Positions 1 to 5,369 of a stretch of DNA of 5,369 nucleotides are shown in pieces. Origin of the DNA: an uncultured Eubacteriales bacterium. GTDB lineage: Bacteria > Bacillota > Clostridia > Lachnospirales > Lachnospiraceae. The translations under genes and the position numbers were made by a program. The stretch covers positions 1 through 5,369 of the forward strand of contig OMSZ01000102.1 of assembly GCA_900313855.1 (NCBI GenBank), given 5' to 3'. Positions within the stretch are counted from its first letter, which is position 1. Every line of letters begins with the position of its first letter. Below the pieces are notes generated by a model that saw nothing but the letters and a program-made list of their open reading frames with translations, made no database searches and had not been told where the DNA came from.

Positions 1-624
1 ATAGAAGGTGTTGAGATAGATGATAAGATTACGGATTTGGCAGTTAAGTATTTTGAACTTCCTGAAGATGTTAAGGTTACGACCTATGACGGCAGAGCGT
101 ATCTTAATGCGATAGATAAGAAATATGATGTCATCATGGTGGATGCTTATCAGGATATAACTATTCCCTTTCAGATGTCATCTGTGGAATTTTTCACTTT
201 GGTAAAAGAACACCTTAATGAGAATGGCGTTATGGTCGTAAATATGAATATGCGCGGACAGAAAAGTGGCAATATTACCGAATATCTTTCAGACACTATT
301 GCTAATGTGTTTGATGAGGTATATACTGTGGATGTTCCTTTTAATACTAACAGGGAGTTGTTTGCAACGAATAATCCTAATGTGCTTAAGGTATTTGCAG
401 ATAATATGGAGAAGGAAAATAACAGAAATTTATCTGATATGATGGAGATGGTATCATCACATCTTACCGCATATGAAAAAGGTGATTATCTTATGACAGA
501 CGATCAGGCTCCTGTGGAACTTCTTGGTATGCGGGTAATTGATGAGATAATCAAGAATGAAGTGGAGTATTATAAGGATATATACAATGAAGAGGGAATA
601 GAAGGACTTCTTAATGCGATGTAA
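1..624 (+). CDS. Spermidine-synthase-like protein, C-terminal part (5' truncated by window edge)
   Basis: The reading frame is open from base 1, so the true start lies upstream; 207 residues are visible. They form the second half of a class I (Rossmann-fold) aminopropyltransferase/methyltransferase domain. VEID at residues 4-7 matches the acidic ligand-binding position after strand beta-2. YDGR at 29-32 matches the loop contacting the adenosyl group. YDVIMVDAY at 42-50 matches the catalytic-loop strand of spermidine synthases, followed by IPFQMSSVEFF and the strand GVMVVNM. The family transfers an aminopropyl group from decarboxylated SAM to putrescine. The VDAY...IP form of the loop is more like the distant, often membrane-fused 'spermidine synthase-like' group than classical SpeE, so the true substrate is uncertain. 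The missing N-terminus could hold membrane segments. The gene ends 19 nt before a PII-like gene and probably shares its transcript. Fold confidence is high; exact reaction is not established. Confidence 0.85.
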   Translation: MEGVEIDDKITDLAVKYFELPEDVKVTTYDGRAYLNAIDKKYDVIMVDAYQDITIPFQMSSVEFFTLVKEHLNENGVMVVNMNMRGQKSGNITEYLSDTIANVFDEVYTVDVPFNTNRELFATNNPNVLKVFADNMEKENNRNLSDMMEMVSSHLTAYEKGDYLMTDDQAPVELLGMRVIDEIIKNEVEYYKDIYNEEGIEGLLNAM

Positions 625-627
625 ATA

Positions 628-636
628 GAAGGGAGA
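628..636 (+). promoter_or_regulatory. Ribosome binding site of the PII-like gene
   Basis: GAAGGGAGA lies in the 19-nt gap after the stop of the spermidine-synthase-like gene. Its GGGAG core is 8 nt before the ATG at 644. This supports that start and a shared mRNA with the upstream gene. Confidence 0.75.
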
Positions 637-643
637 TAGTAAT

Positions 644-997
644 ATGCATCTTTTAGTTCTGATTCTTACCAGGGGAAACGGCATCAACGAGCTGCTGCGG
701 GAACTTGCTGAGCAGGGGATTAGTGGTTGTACGATAGTCAACACAACAGGTATGAAGAGTATCATTGAAAATTACGAGGATCTTCCGATGTTTGGAATGC
801 TCCGTCATATTATGGAGGAAGAGGACAAGGAGGAGAACAAAATGTTGCTCTTTGTTTTAAAGGACGATGAGATTTCTAAAACAAAACGTACAATTCATAG
901 TATTCTTGGTGATTTCAACTCACCGAACACGGGAATAATGTTCACACTTCCGATAGATTCAGCAGAAGGGATCGGTGGCAGTGATGCATTTAAATGA
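644..997 (+). CDS. PII-like signalling protein, probable regulator of the adjacent antiporter
   Basis: This 117-residue protein has the size and layout of the PII (GlnB-like) trimeric signal proteins, which bind small effectors such as adenine nucleotides and act by docking on transporters or enzymes. The first strand (MHLLVLILTRG) and helix (INELLRELAEQGISGCTIVNT) match the first beta-alpha-beta half. A loop follows (about residues 36-60) where the T-loop sits. Then come strand MLLFVLKDD, helix ISKTKRTIHSILG, and NSPNTGIMFTLPIDSAEGIGG, which parallels the B-loop, last strand and C-loop of GlnB. The loop is acidic (EEEDKEEN) and lacks a clear counterpart of the modified Tyr of classical GlnB, so it is unlikely to be a standard nitrogen regulator. 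Its 3' end overlaps the antiporter start by 14 nt (ATG at 984), implying translational coupling and joint function. The ATG is preceded by a good ribosome site. The PII-like fold call is fairly secure; the partner is inferred from context. Confidence 0.78.
   Translation: MHLLVLILTRGNGINELLRELAEQGISGCTIVNTTGMKSIIENYEDLPMFGMLRHIMEEEDKEENKMLLFVLKDDEISKTKRTIHSILGDFNSPNTGIMFTLPIDSAEGIGGSDAFK
964..970 (+). promoter_or_regulatory. Weak ribosome binding site inside the PII-like gene, for the antiporter
   Basis: AGAAGGG lies 13 nt before ATG 984, 10 nt before GTG 981 and 4 nt before GTG 975. The spacing is long for 984 and short for 975. Initiation is probably helped by ribosomes finishing the PII-like gene at 997. 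Confidence 0.4.
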
Positions 998-2147
998 TCT
1001 TATTTACATAGCGATATTTCTTGCAGGAGCTTTGATTGCAGGAAAGATAGTTAAGCAGATGAAGCTGCCAAATGTGACAGGTTATCTTGTTATGGGAATT
1101 CTGGTGGGTCCGCATTGTCTCAATATTATAAATGAAGATGTGATTGCTCATTTTTCCATAGTGTCTGATATGGCGTTAGGTTTCATAGCATTTTCAATTG
1201 GTGCGGAATTTTCCATCAAGTATTTGAAGAAGGTGGGAAAATCCCCGGTAGTAATCGCGATACTTGAGGGATGTACGGCAACGATATTGGTTGACATTAC
1301 ATTGTTGCTTTTGGGTTATGATGCACCTCTTTCACTGGCACTGGGAGCGATTGCATCCGCTACTGCAGCAGCCTCGACCCTTATGATAGTTAAGCAGTAC
1401 AAGGCAAAAGGACCGGTTACCAATACTCTTCTTCCTGTGGTAGCTATGGATGACGCAGTGGCACTTATGAGTTTTGGAATTTCAATGGCAGTGATCAAGG
1501 TTATCAGTTCGGGATCATTTTCTGTTAAAGCGATGCTTATGCCGATTGCTGAGATACTCGGAGCACTGATATTTGGAGCGATCCTTGGAATAATAATGAC
1601 ACAGCTTGTAAAGCTTTATACGGGAAGAGGCAACAGGCTTGCGGTCACGGTCGGGATGACATTTCTTTGTATAGGTGTCTGTAATATGACAGGATTTTCA
1701 TCTCTGCTTGCGTGCATGATGATGAGTGCGGTCTTTGCCAACACCTCAAGATTTACGGATAAGATATTCGAACCTCTTGATCGTATGACACCGCCGTTTT
1801 ATATGATGTTTTTCATTCTGTCCGGAGCTTCACTCGATATCACTATCATACCGAAGATCGGACTTGTGGGTGCTGTCTATGTTATTGTAAGAGTGCTTGG
1901 AAAGATGCTTGGCGCATATATCGGCGCAGTCATTTCCAAAGCACCGGATGTCGTTAAGAAATATCTTGGACTTACACTTATTCCGCAGGAGGGAGTTGCA
2001 ATCGGTTTAGTTACGGTTGCCAAGGGAGCGCTTCCTCAGTACGGCAACACAATTCAGACGGTAGTTCTTTGCGGTATTGTTATCTATGAGCTTCTAGGAC
2101 CAATGATCACTAAGACGACATTAAAGGCAGCAAAGGAGATATCATAA
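984..2147 (+). CDS. CPA2-family cation:proton antiporter (Na+/H+ or K+/H+), membrane domain only
   Basis: This is an inner-membrane ion exchanger of 387 residues when started at ATG 984. GTG codons at 975 and 981 are in-frame alternatives, but 984 places MHLNDLIYIAIF at the family's usual N-terminus. AGAAGGG at 964-970 is the only Shine-Dalgarno-like match. Nearly the whole protein is hydrophobic, with about 11-13 helices. KLPNVTGYLVMGILVGP (about 27-43) is the family's first-helix signature. SATAAAST (about 125-132) is the unwound TM4-type segment. MDDA with Asp156-Asp157 is the ion-binding pair typical of electrogenic members, where KefB/KefC carry Gln-Asp. RVLGKMLGA (303-311) carries the conserved basic residues of TM10. 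QEGVAIGLV follows near the end. The chain stops after KTTLKAAKEIS, so there is no cytosolic RCK/TrkA-N or TrkA-C domain; the overlapping PII-like gene may replace it. Antiporter identity is confident; Na+ versus K+ is not decidable from sequence. Confidence 0.9.
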   Translation: MHLNDLIYIAIFLAGALIAGKIVKQMKLPNVTGYLVMGILVGPHCLNIINEDVIAHFSIVSDMALGFIAFSIGAEFSIKYLKKVGKSPVVIAILEGCTATILVDITLLLLGYDAPLSLALGAIASATAAASTLMIVKQYKAKGPVTNTLLPVVAMDDAVALMSFGISMAVIKVISSGSFSVKAMLMPIAEILGALIFGAILGIIMTQLVKLYTGRGNRLAVTVGMTFLCIGVCNMTGFSSLLACMMMSAVFANTSRFTDKIFEPLDRMTPPFYMMFFILSGASLDITIIPKIGLVGAVYVIVRVLGKMLGAYIGAVISKAPDVVKKYLGLTLIPQEGVAIGLVTVAKGALPQYGNTIQTVVLCGIVIYELLGPMITKTTLKAAKEIS

Positions 2148-2280
2148 TGCCTGGTTAAGGGTTGTGAAAGAGATATAGTAATAATTGATATTGACAGTTG
2201 GTGTGACAACATAATGATCGTATAAAGATAGATAATGGGAAATAAAAATTATTGAACTGTGATATTAACCGACATAGAAG
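2148..2280. other. Short AT-rich intergenic region after the antiporter, no gene seen
   Basis: This stretch is the 3' trailer of the antiporter transcript and holds no credible reading frame. It contains TTGACA (2191-2196), TTGGTG (2198-2203) and TATAAA (2221-2226). The last two are 17 nt apart and would make a weak + strand promoter pointing at the terminator. I treat that only as a hint. Confidence 0.5.
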
Positions 2281-2322
2281 AAAGAAATCCGACAGGAGTA
2301 TTGCCTGCCGGATTTCTTTTTT
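2281..2322 (+). terminator. Strong, probably bidirectional intrinsic terminator between convergent genes
   Basis: The arms at 2281-2296 (AAAGAAATCCGACAGG) and 2304-2319 pair over 16 positions with a single A-C mismatch and a 7-nt loop (AGTATTG). On the + strand the stem runs into a T tract (2317-2322), ending the antiporter transcript 134 nt after its stop codon. On the - strand the same hairpin is followed by TTTCTTTCTT, so it can also end the transcript of the beta-helix gene, whose stop is at 2387. Position between two convergent genes fits this dual use. Confidence 0.88.
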
Positions 2323-2386
2323 CAGGTTTATTGTGAAATGTTTATTGCTGTTATTATTTAACAGTCATTATGTTTTTAATTATTAT

Positions 2387-5149
2387 TTAATTGTTGCTGC
2401 TTGGAGGAGTCGGTGGCGTTTCGCCATCTCCGGGACCACCTGACGGAGGGTTGCCTCCTGGTCCACCACCAAATCCGCCGGTAGAAGCGGTTGTTGTTGC
2501 AGTAAGTGTTGCTGCGACGTTTCCATCCACTAATACATTATAACTGCTTCCGTCGGTCATTTTGCTGCATGTAAATAACAGGTATGATATACTGTTTTTA
2601 AGTGTAAATCCTGAACTTGAAAATAATGTATTTCCGTTGGAGTCCTGTATCTCTATGTTCTTTCCGGCACTTCCTATGTTCTGGCTGCTTGATGTAATGT
2701 ATGCCTGATCAACATTATTCGGTCCGCTGTCCATGTTGCTTCCGATTGCAAGAACGGTTGCGCCTTCTCCAATAAGATAATTTTCATCTGTATCGATAGG
2801 TGAGTTGTTGTTGTCCTTCTGACCGTTTACGATAACTGTTCCTCCGTATGCGTAGAATGAACCGTTACAATCAATTCCATCACCGCTTGCTTTGTAAGTC
2901 TGGTTATATGTTGTTGTGTTACCGTATGTAGTATCTTTGCTTGTAAGGTTTGTCTTGTGAGTTGTGTCATCCGCTATGCATACATATACGTATCCTGCAG
3001 TTACCGATAATGAATTACCGCTTCCTGCTGTAGAGGTTTTAACATATGTCTCTTCCTCTTCATCATCATACACATATGTAACATTGGTTTTCTTTGCTGC
3101 ATTTATTCCGTCATCATTAGAGTATATCCTGATTGTTGGTTCATTTTCTGATGAATCTGATTTTCCGATGTTGATAGTACCGGCTTCGATTCCTTCGTAT
3201 GCTGTCTGAATATCAATTGTGGCAGAATCGAGAATATTTAATGTATTAGCTGCAGCTATTCCTTCGTCGGCAGCTTTGATTGTGATATTGCCGCCTGTAA
3301 TAACTGCTGTGTTGTTACTATGTAAAGCATCTTCCGGCGAACCGATGATGTACTGGTCTTCGCAAGCAGCACCGCTTGCGTTTTGTGAACCGTTATATTT
3401 GATGCCGGTAGCTGTGGTGTCGATATTGATCGTTCCGCCTGTAATAACAAGGCTTCCGCTTGCTCCTTCTGTATATTCTTTGCCGGCCTCGTTGTCGCTG
3501 CCATCTGTAACGCTGGTATAACTGTAGATCTTTTCCTTGCTTCCTGCCTTGATACCTTTGTGACTTCCTGTATCAATCTTTACTGTTTCAGTTTTGGTCT
3601 CGCTTCCCATCTGACCTGTTTTGGTCAGTGTGTTATAGGTTGTAAGTGATGTGTCATAGAAGTTGGTTGCTGCATATTCATAAGCTGTTGCAATGTTAAT
3701 TGTGCCAGAGCTTATTATGACATCTTCTGCCTGAATGCCGTCGCCGTAACAAATGCCGGTGTTGGTTCCAACTGCACCTATATTAATTGTTCCGCCACTT
3801 ATAAATGCTGTGCCGTTTTTGGCGTTGATTCCGTCCTCTGCACATGCGAGAATATTGACTGTTCCCGAGGTGATATTTACATTTCCTTTTTTGGATTTGA
3901 TACCGTTTCCTTTTTCTGATGTGAGGTTAAATGTTCCGCCTGTAATAGTAACGCCGCCTTCAGTTCCTTTAAGGCAGTCTTCTGTGGAGTTGATGTTTAT
4001 TGTGTCTCCGTTTATTATCAATGTGCCCTTTGTAGATATTCCGTCGCCGCTGCTTTTAATTGTTGATTCTCCGGTAAGGTTGATCGTTAAATCTGCTTTT
4101 GCCGAGCTGATAACTGGAGAAGCACTTGTAAGCGCCGAGTTATCAATATTAACTGCGTTTAAATTAATATTTACGGGATCTGTTACGGATTTTGGTATAT
4201 TAATTATGGTATTATATGCTGTGCCCGTAAATGTGTAATTACCTGCCGTGTTTATTGTAACGGTTGTAAGTCCGTTTTCTGTGGTTACGGTAACATCATC
4301 ACCAACATTTGATGGAGAGGATATATCAATATTGGCTTTGACGTCACCTGTAACCTCTGCTGTGGTAGGAACGCTTGAATTCGCTTTACTAACAGCATTG
4401 GCTGCATTTTCAGAAGATGCGTCCAACTCGCTTTGGATAGTATCTTCAGATTTTGCTTCTGCTGTTGAATCTCCCTGATTGCCGCCGTCAGGTGGTGTCG
4501 GTGGATTGCCGTTTTCATCAGTTGGCGGCGAAGGTTGATTACCGTTTTCTCCGCTTGGCGGTGTCTGTGGAGTTTCGCTGCTGCTTGCAGGATCTGTTGT
4601 GCTTGAGCTGTTCTGTGTAGATTCTGTAGCAGTTGAACCGGTTGATGAGTTTTCTGTAGTTGTAGTGCTTGCTGTAATCTCTGTAGCAGTTGAAACATTT
4701 GATGAATTTTCTGTGGCTGTTGTGTTTGCAGTTGTAATGCTCGTAGTATCAGATGTTGTTGAAGAGCTGATAGTGTACTTATATGTTTTTGTTTTCTTTT
4801 TAACAGCGCTTGTCTTTAATTTCTTTTTAGTGACTATTGTCGATTTCTTAACCGCGTATATCTTAAGAGTTGTGGTTTTGGAAATCGTTATTGTCTTTTT
4901 CTTACCGCTTTTGATGACCTTCTTAATATTAAGGTTTGAACCTGTTGAGTGGTAAACCTTGTAACCTTTTTTTGCTGCGATAGTTAACTTAAATGCAGAC
5001 GAGTAGGTTCCGGCTTTCTGTGAAAGAGTATATTTTTTGGTCGTAACCTTATTGCCTGCGGCCGAAGTAGTAACAGCGGGTGTTGGTATGTACGCTAAGA
5101 TTAAAGCTAATACCATGAATTTTGCTAATAGTTTTTTTGCTTTCTTCAT
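2387..5149 (-). CDS. Secreted multidomain beta-helix protein of the Cthe_2159 type (probable polysaccharide binder)
   Basis: This 920-residue exported protein has a signal peptide at 1-31 (Lys-rich start, hydrophobic core FMVLALILAYI, type I cleavage near TSA/AG, no lipobox Cys). Residues 35-127 are a Lys-rich module (SQKAGTYSSAFKLTIAAKKG, later TITISKTTTLKIYAVK) resembling the chitobiase/beta-hexosaminidase C-terminal domain. Residues 128-190 are a Ser/Thr linker and 191-227 a Pro/Asn/Gly linker. About 264-880 is a repetitive right-handed beta-helix: strands such as ITGGTFNL, ISGGTINI, ISSGTINI and ITGGTINI alternate with turns DGIS, NGIK, DGIN, DGIQ, EGIA, EGIE, DGIN and DGID. This matches the Cthe_2159 carbohydrate-binding family (formerly DUF4353), whose founding member binds polygalacturonate with calcium. 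The last 32 residues are a Gly/Pro-rich tail. There is no LPXTG motif, dockerin, SLH repeat or C-terminal membrane helix, so the mode of cell attachment is unknown. It is probably monocistronic, with AAGGAGG 7 nt before the ATG. Binding target is inferred from the family; a lyase activity is less likely. Confidence 0.87.
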   Translation of the reverse strand: MKKAKKLLAKFMVLALILAYIPTPAVTTSAAGNKVTTKKYTLSQKAGTYSSAFKLTIAAKKGYKVYHSTGSNLNIKKVIKSGKKKTITISKTTTLKIYAVKKSTIVTKKKLKTSAVKKKTKTYKYTISSSTTSDTTSITTANTTATENSSNVSTATEITASTTTTENSSTGSTATESTQNSSSTTDPASSSETPQTPPSGENGNQPSPPTDENGNPPTPPDGGNQGDSTAEAKSEDTIQSELDASSENAANAVSKANSSVPTTAEVTGDVKANIDISSPSNVGDDVTVTTENGLTTVTINTAGNYTFTGTAYNTIINIPKSVTDPVNINLNAVNIDNSALTSASPVISSAKADLTINLTGESTIKSSGDGISTKGTLIINGDTININSTEDCLKGTEGGVTITGGTFNLTSEKGNGIKSKKGNVNITSGTVNILACAEDGINAKNGTAFISGGTINIGAVGTNTGICYGDGIQAEDVIISSGTINIATAYEYAATNFYDTSLTTYNTLTKTGQMGSETKTETVKIDTGSHKGIKAGSKEKIYSYTSVTDGSDNEAGKEYTEGASGSLVITGGTINIDTTATGIKYNGSQNASGAACEDQYIIGSPEDALHSNNTAVITGGNITIKAADEGIAAANTLNILDSATIDIQTAYEGIEAGTINIGKSDSSENEPTIRIYSNDDGINAAKKTNVTYVYDDEEEETYVKTSTAGSGNSLSVTAGYVYVCIADDTTHKTNLTSKDTTYGNTTTYNQTYKASGDGIDCNGSFYAYGGTVIVNGQKDNNNSPIDTDENYLIGEGATVLAIGSNMDSGPNNVDQAYITSSSQNIGSAGKNIEIQDSNGNTLFSSSGFTLKNSISYLLFTCSKMTDGSSYNVLVDGNVAATLTATTTASTGGFGGGPGGNPPSGGPGDGETPPTPPSSNN
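4496..4561 (-). repeat. Two in-frame 11-codon repeats in the Pro-rich linker
   Basis: Residues 197-207 (PPSGENGNQPS) and 208-218 (PPTDENGNPPT) are tandem 33-nt units, and a third degenerate copy begins PPDGGNQG. The same PPTPP motif recurs in the C-terminal tail (about 911-916), so Pro-rich linkers flank both sides of the beta-helix. This is a likely flexible spacer that can change length by slippage or recombination. Confidence 0.8.
4619..4732 (-). repeat. Tandem 57-nt (19-codon) duplication in the Ser/Thr linker
   Basis: Residues 140-158 and 159-177 are two copies of a Thr/Ser-rich unit sharing the pattern T-x-E-N-S-S-x-x-S-T-A-T-E. By hand alignment the two 57-nt copies agree at about 45 positions, so this is an old, diverged duplication that kept the frame. 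The region is probably a flexible spacer between the N-terminal module and the beta-helix. Confidence 0.8.
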
Positions 5150-5156
5150 AATCCAT

Positions 5157-5163
5157 CCTCCTT
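5157..5163 (-). promoter_or_regulatory. Ribosome binding site of the beta-helix gene
   Basis: On the - strand this reads AAGGAGG, a near-perfect Shine-Dalgarno sequence with a 7-nt spacer to the ATG at 5149. It fixes the start and rules against the in-frame or upstream alternatives. Confidence 0.9.
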
Positions 5164-5176
5164 AAAAGATTAGGTA

Positions 5177-5191
5177 GTGTCAAACCGACAC
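5177..5191. repeat. Small hairpin GTGTC-AAACC-GACAC, possible insertion-sequence end or leader hairpin
   Basis: GTGTC (5177-5181) and GACAC (5187-5191) are perfect complements with a 5-nt loop. On the + strand they are followed by CCCATTTTTT, which makes a weak terminator shape pointing towards the transposase-like gene. On the - strand the hairpin sits in the leader of the beta-helix mRNA, 13 nt before its ribosome site. It could mark the left terminus of the mobile element; the matching right end is outside the window, so this cannot be settled here. Confidence 0.45.
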
Positions 5192-5263
5192 CCCATTTTT
5201 TGTTTCTAAATCCTTTATTTATGGGAGTTTGCAAAAAAATGAGCATTGACCCCCTATTTAGTG

Positions 5264-5269
5264 TATAAT
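5264..5269 (+). promoter_or_regulatory. Candidate -10 box for the transposase-like gene
   Basis: TATAAT is a perfect -10 hexamer 43 nt before ATG 5313 (5270-5312 between), so a transcript would start near 5276. A TTGACC sequence at 5246-5251 looks like a -35 box but leaves only 12 nt of spacing instead of about 17. The promoter is therefore either weak or uses a poor -35 near 5241. Confidence 0.45.
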
Positions 5270-5298
5270 GTCAATCGATCAAAACCAACTATATACAT

Positions 5299-5304
5299 AG
5301 GAGA
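5299..5304 (+). promoter_or_regulatory. Ribosome binding site of the right-edge gene
   Basis: AGGAGA is 8 nt before ATG 5313. It makes the short open frame at the edge credible as a real gene start. Confidence 0.65.
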
Positions 5305-5312
5305 CAATGCTC

Positions 5313-5369
5313 ATGGACATTATACAATACTTATTAAATTTAATTCAATACCTTTATCAAATGAATTGC
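5313..5369 (+). CDS. N-terminus of a probable insertion-sequence transposase (3' truncated by window edge)
   Basis: The first 19 codons are visible and open to the edge, reading MDIIQYLLNLIQYLYQMNC. They start at an ATG with a well-placed AGGAGA. From memory, Ile/Leu/Tyr/Gln-rich N-termini of this kind (MDIIQYLLNLIQYLY...) occur on DDE-type transposases common in Lachnospiraceae and related Clostridia. That recollection is the main basis for the call; 19 residues show no catalytic motif. The inverted repeats around the start and the promoter-like TATAAT fit a compact mobile element inserted upstream of the beta-helix gene. Alternatively it is an unrelated small or membrane protein. Confidence 0.55.
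   Translation, partial: MDIIQYLLNLIQYLYQMNC

Larger units (their letters stand above)
5239..5314. repeat. Inverted repeat A (10 bp) reaching into the transposase-like start codon
   Basis: ATGAGCATTG (5239-5248) is repeated as its exact reverse complement CAATGCTCAT (5305-5314), 56 nt apart. The right copy covers the spacer between the ribosome site and start codon plus the first two bases of ATG 5313. In a transcript that includes both arms, pairing would mask initiation. Confidence 0.8.
5262..5326. repeat. Inverted repeat B (11 bp) linking the -10 box to the first codons
   Basis: TGTATAATGTC (5262-5272) is repeated as its exact reverse complement GACATTATACA (5316-5326), 43 nt apart. The left copy contains TATAAT; the right copy covers codons 2-5 of the transposase-like gene. 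It interleaves with repeat A (order A, B, A', B'), so the two stems cannot nest in one simple hairpin. Confidence 0.8.

Noticed and set aside
457..765. Open frame of 102 codons on the - strand
   Set aside because: It is antisense to the well-supported spermidine-synthase-like and PII-like genes, has no family resemblance and no good ribosome site.
987..996. Perfect 10-bp palindrome CATTTAAATG in the PII-antiporter overlap
   Set aside because: It lies in two overlapping coding frames and is AT-rich, so chance is a sufficient explanation.
2252..2443. Open frame of 63 codons on the + strand
   Set aside because: It runs through the terminator hairpin and into the antisense of the beta-helix gene; its composition is not protein-like.
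3219..4060. Regularly recurring GCCTGTAATA and CGCCGTC-like words as a DNA repeat or CRISPR-like array
   Set aside because: They are the codons of the recurring ITGGT and DGI segments of the beta-helix; spacing is irregular and follows the protein fold.
3256..4698. - strand open frames at 3256-3576 and 4285-4698 in another frame
   Set aside because: They overlap the beta-helix gene in a shifted frame; their Gln/Ala/Leu-rich products are by-products of its codon repetition.
2964..4955. Several long + strand open frames (2964-3209, 3219-3521, 3753-4238, 4248-4478, 4599-4955)
   Set aside because: They are antisense shadows of the repetitive, Thr/Asn/Ile-rich beta-helix gene, which explains their Val/Ile/Pro-rich translations.
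5049..5246. - strand open frame of 65 codons upstream of and overlapping the beta-helix start
   Set aside because: It overlaps the signal-peptide region in another frame and lacks a ribosome site, whereas AAGGAGG points clearly to ATG 5149.
5246..5269. TTGACC and TATAAT as a standard sigma-70 promoter
   Set aside because: The spacing is only 12 nt, too short for a normal promoter; only the -10 box is kept as a candidate.

Overview
This is an AT-rich bacterial window with strong AAGGAGG-type ribosome binding sites. It most resembles an anaerobic Clostridia genome, probably Lachnospiraceae. That placement is inferred from base composition, from the secreted beta-helix protein with a Lys-rich chitobiase-like N-terminal module, and from the transposase-like reading frame at the right edge. 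No rRNA, tRNA or CRISPR array is visible.

Left part (1-2147, + strand): three tightly packed genes that look like one transcription unit. They are the C-terminal 207 residues of a spermidine-synthase-like Rossmann-fold protein cut by the window edge, a 117-residue PII-like (ferredoxin-fold) regulator 19 nt downstream, and a CPA2-type cation:proton antiporter whose start lies inside the PII-like gene. The antiporter has the Asp-Asp pair and TM10-type Arg/Lys expected for ion exchange, but it ends right after its membrane domain with no RCK/TrkA-N regulatory domain. The coupled PII-like protein is a plausible separate regulatory subunit.

Middle (2148-2386): a short convergent intergenic region. 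A strong, largely symmetrical hairpin at 2281-2322 can terminate transcription from both sides.

Right-centre (2387-5149, - strand): a 920-residue secreted protein. In order it has a signal peptide, a Lys-rich chitobiase/beta-hexosaminidase C-terminal-like module, a Ser/Thr linker with a 19-residue duplication, a Pro/Asn/Gly linker with 11-residue repeats, a long right-handed beta-helix of the Cthe_2159 (polygalacturonate-binding) type, and a Gly/Pro-rich tail. It is probably a surface or extracellular polysaccharide-binding protein.

Right edge (5150-5369): a divergent 163-nt gap, then the first 19 codons of a + strand gene that looks like the start of an insertion-sequence transposase. Two perfect inverted repeats (10 and 11 bp) link the region before this gene's likely transcription start to its ribosome binding site and first codons. 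The layout suggests that RNA reading in from outside could hide the start codon, while RNA from the internal promoter could not. This is the most interesting signal in the window, together with the PII-antiporter pair.
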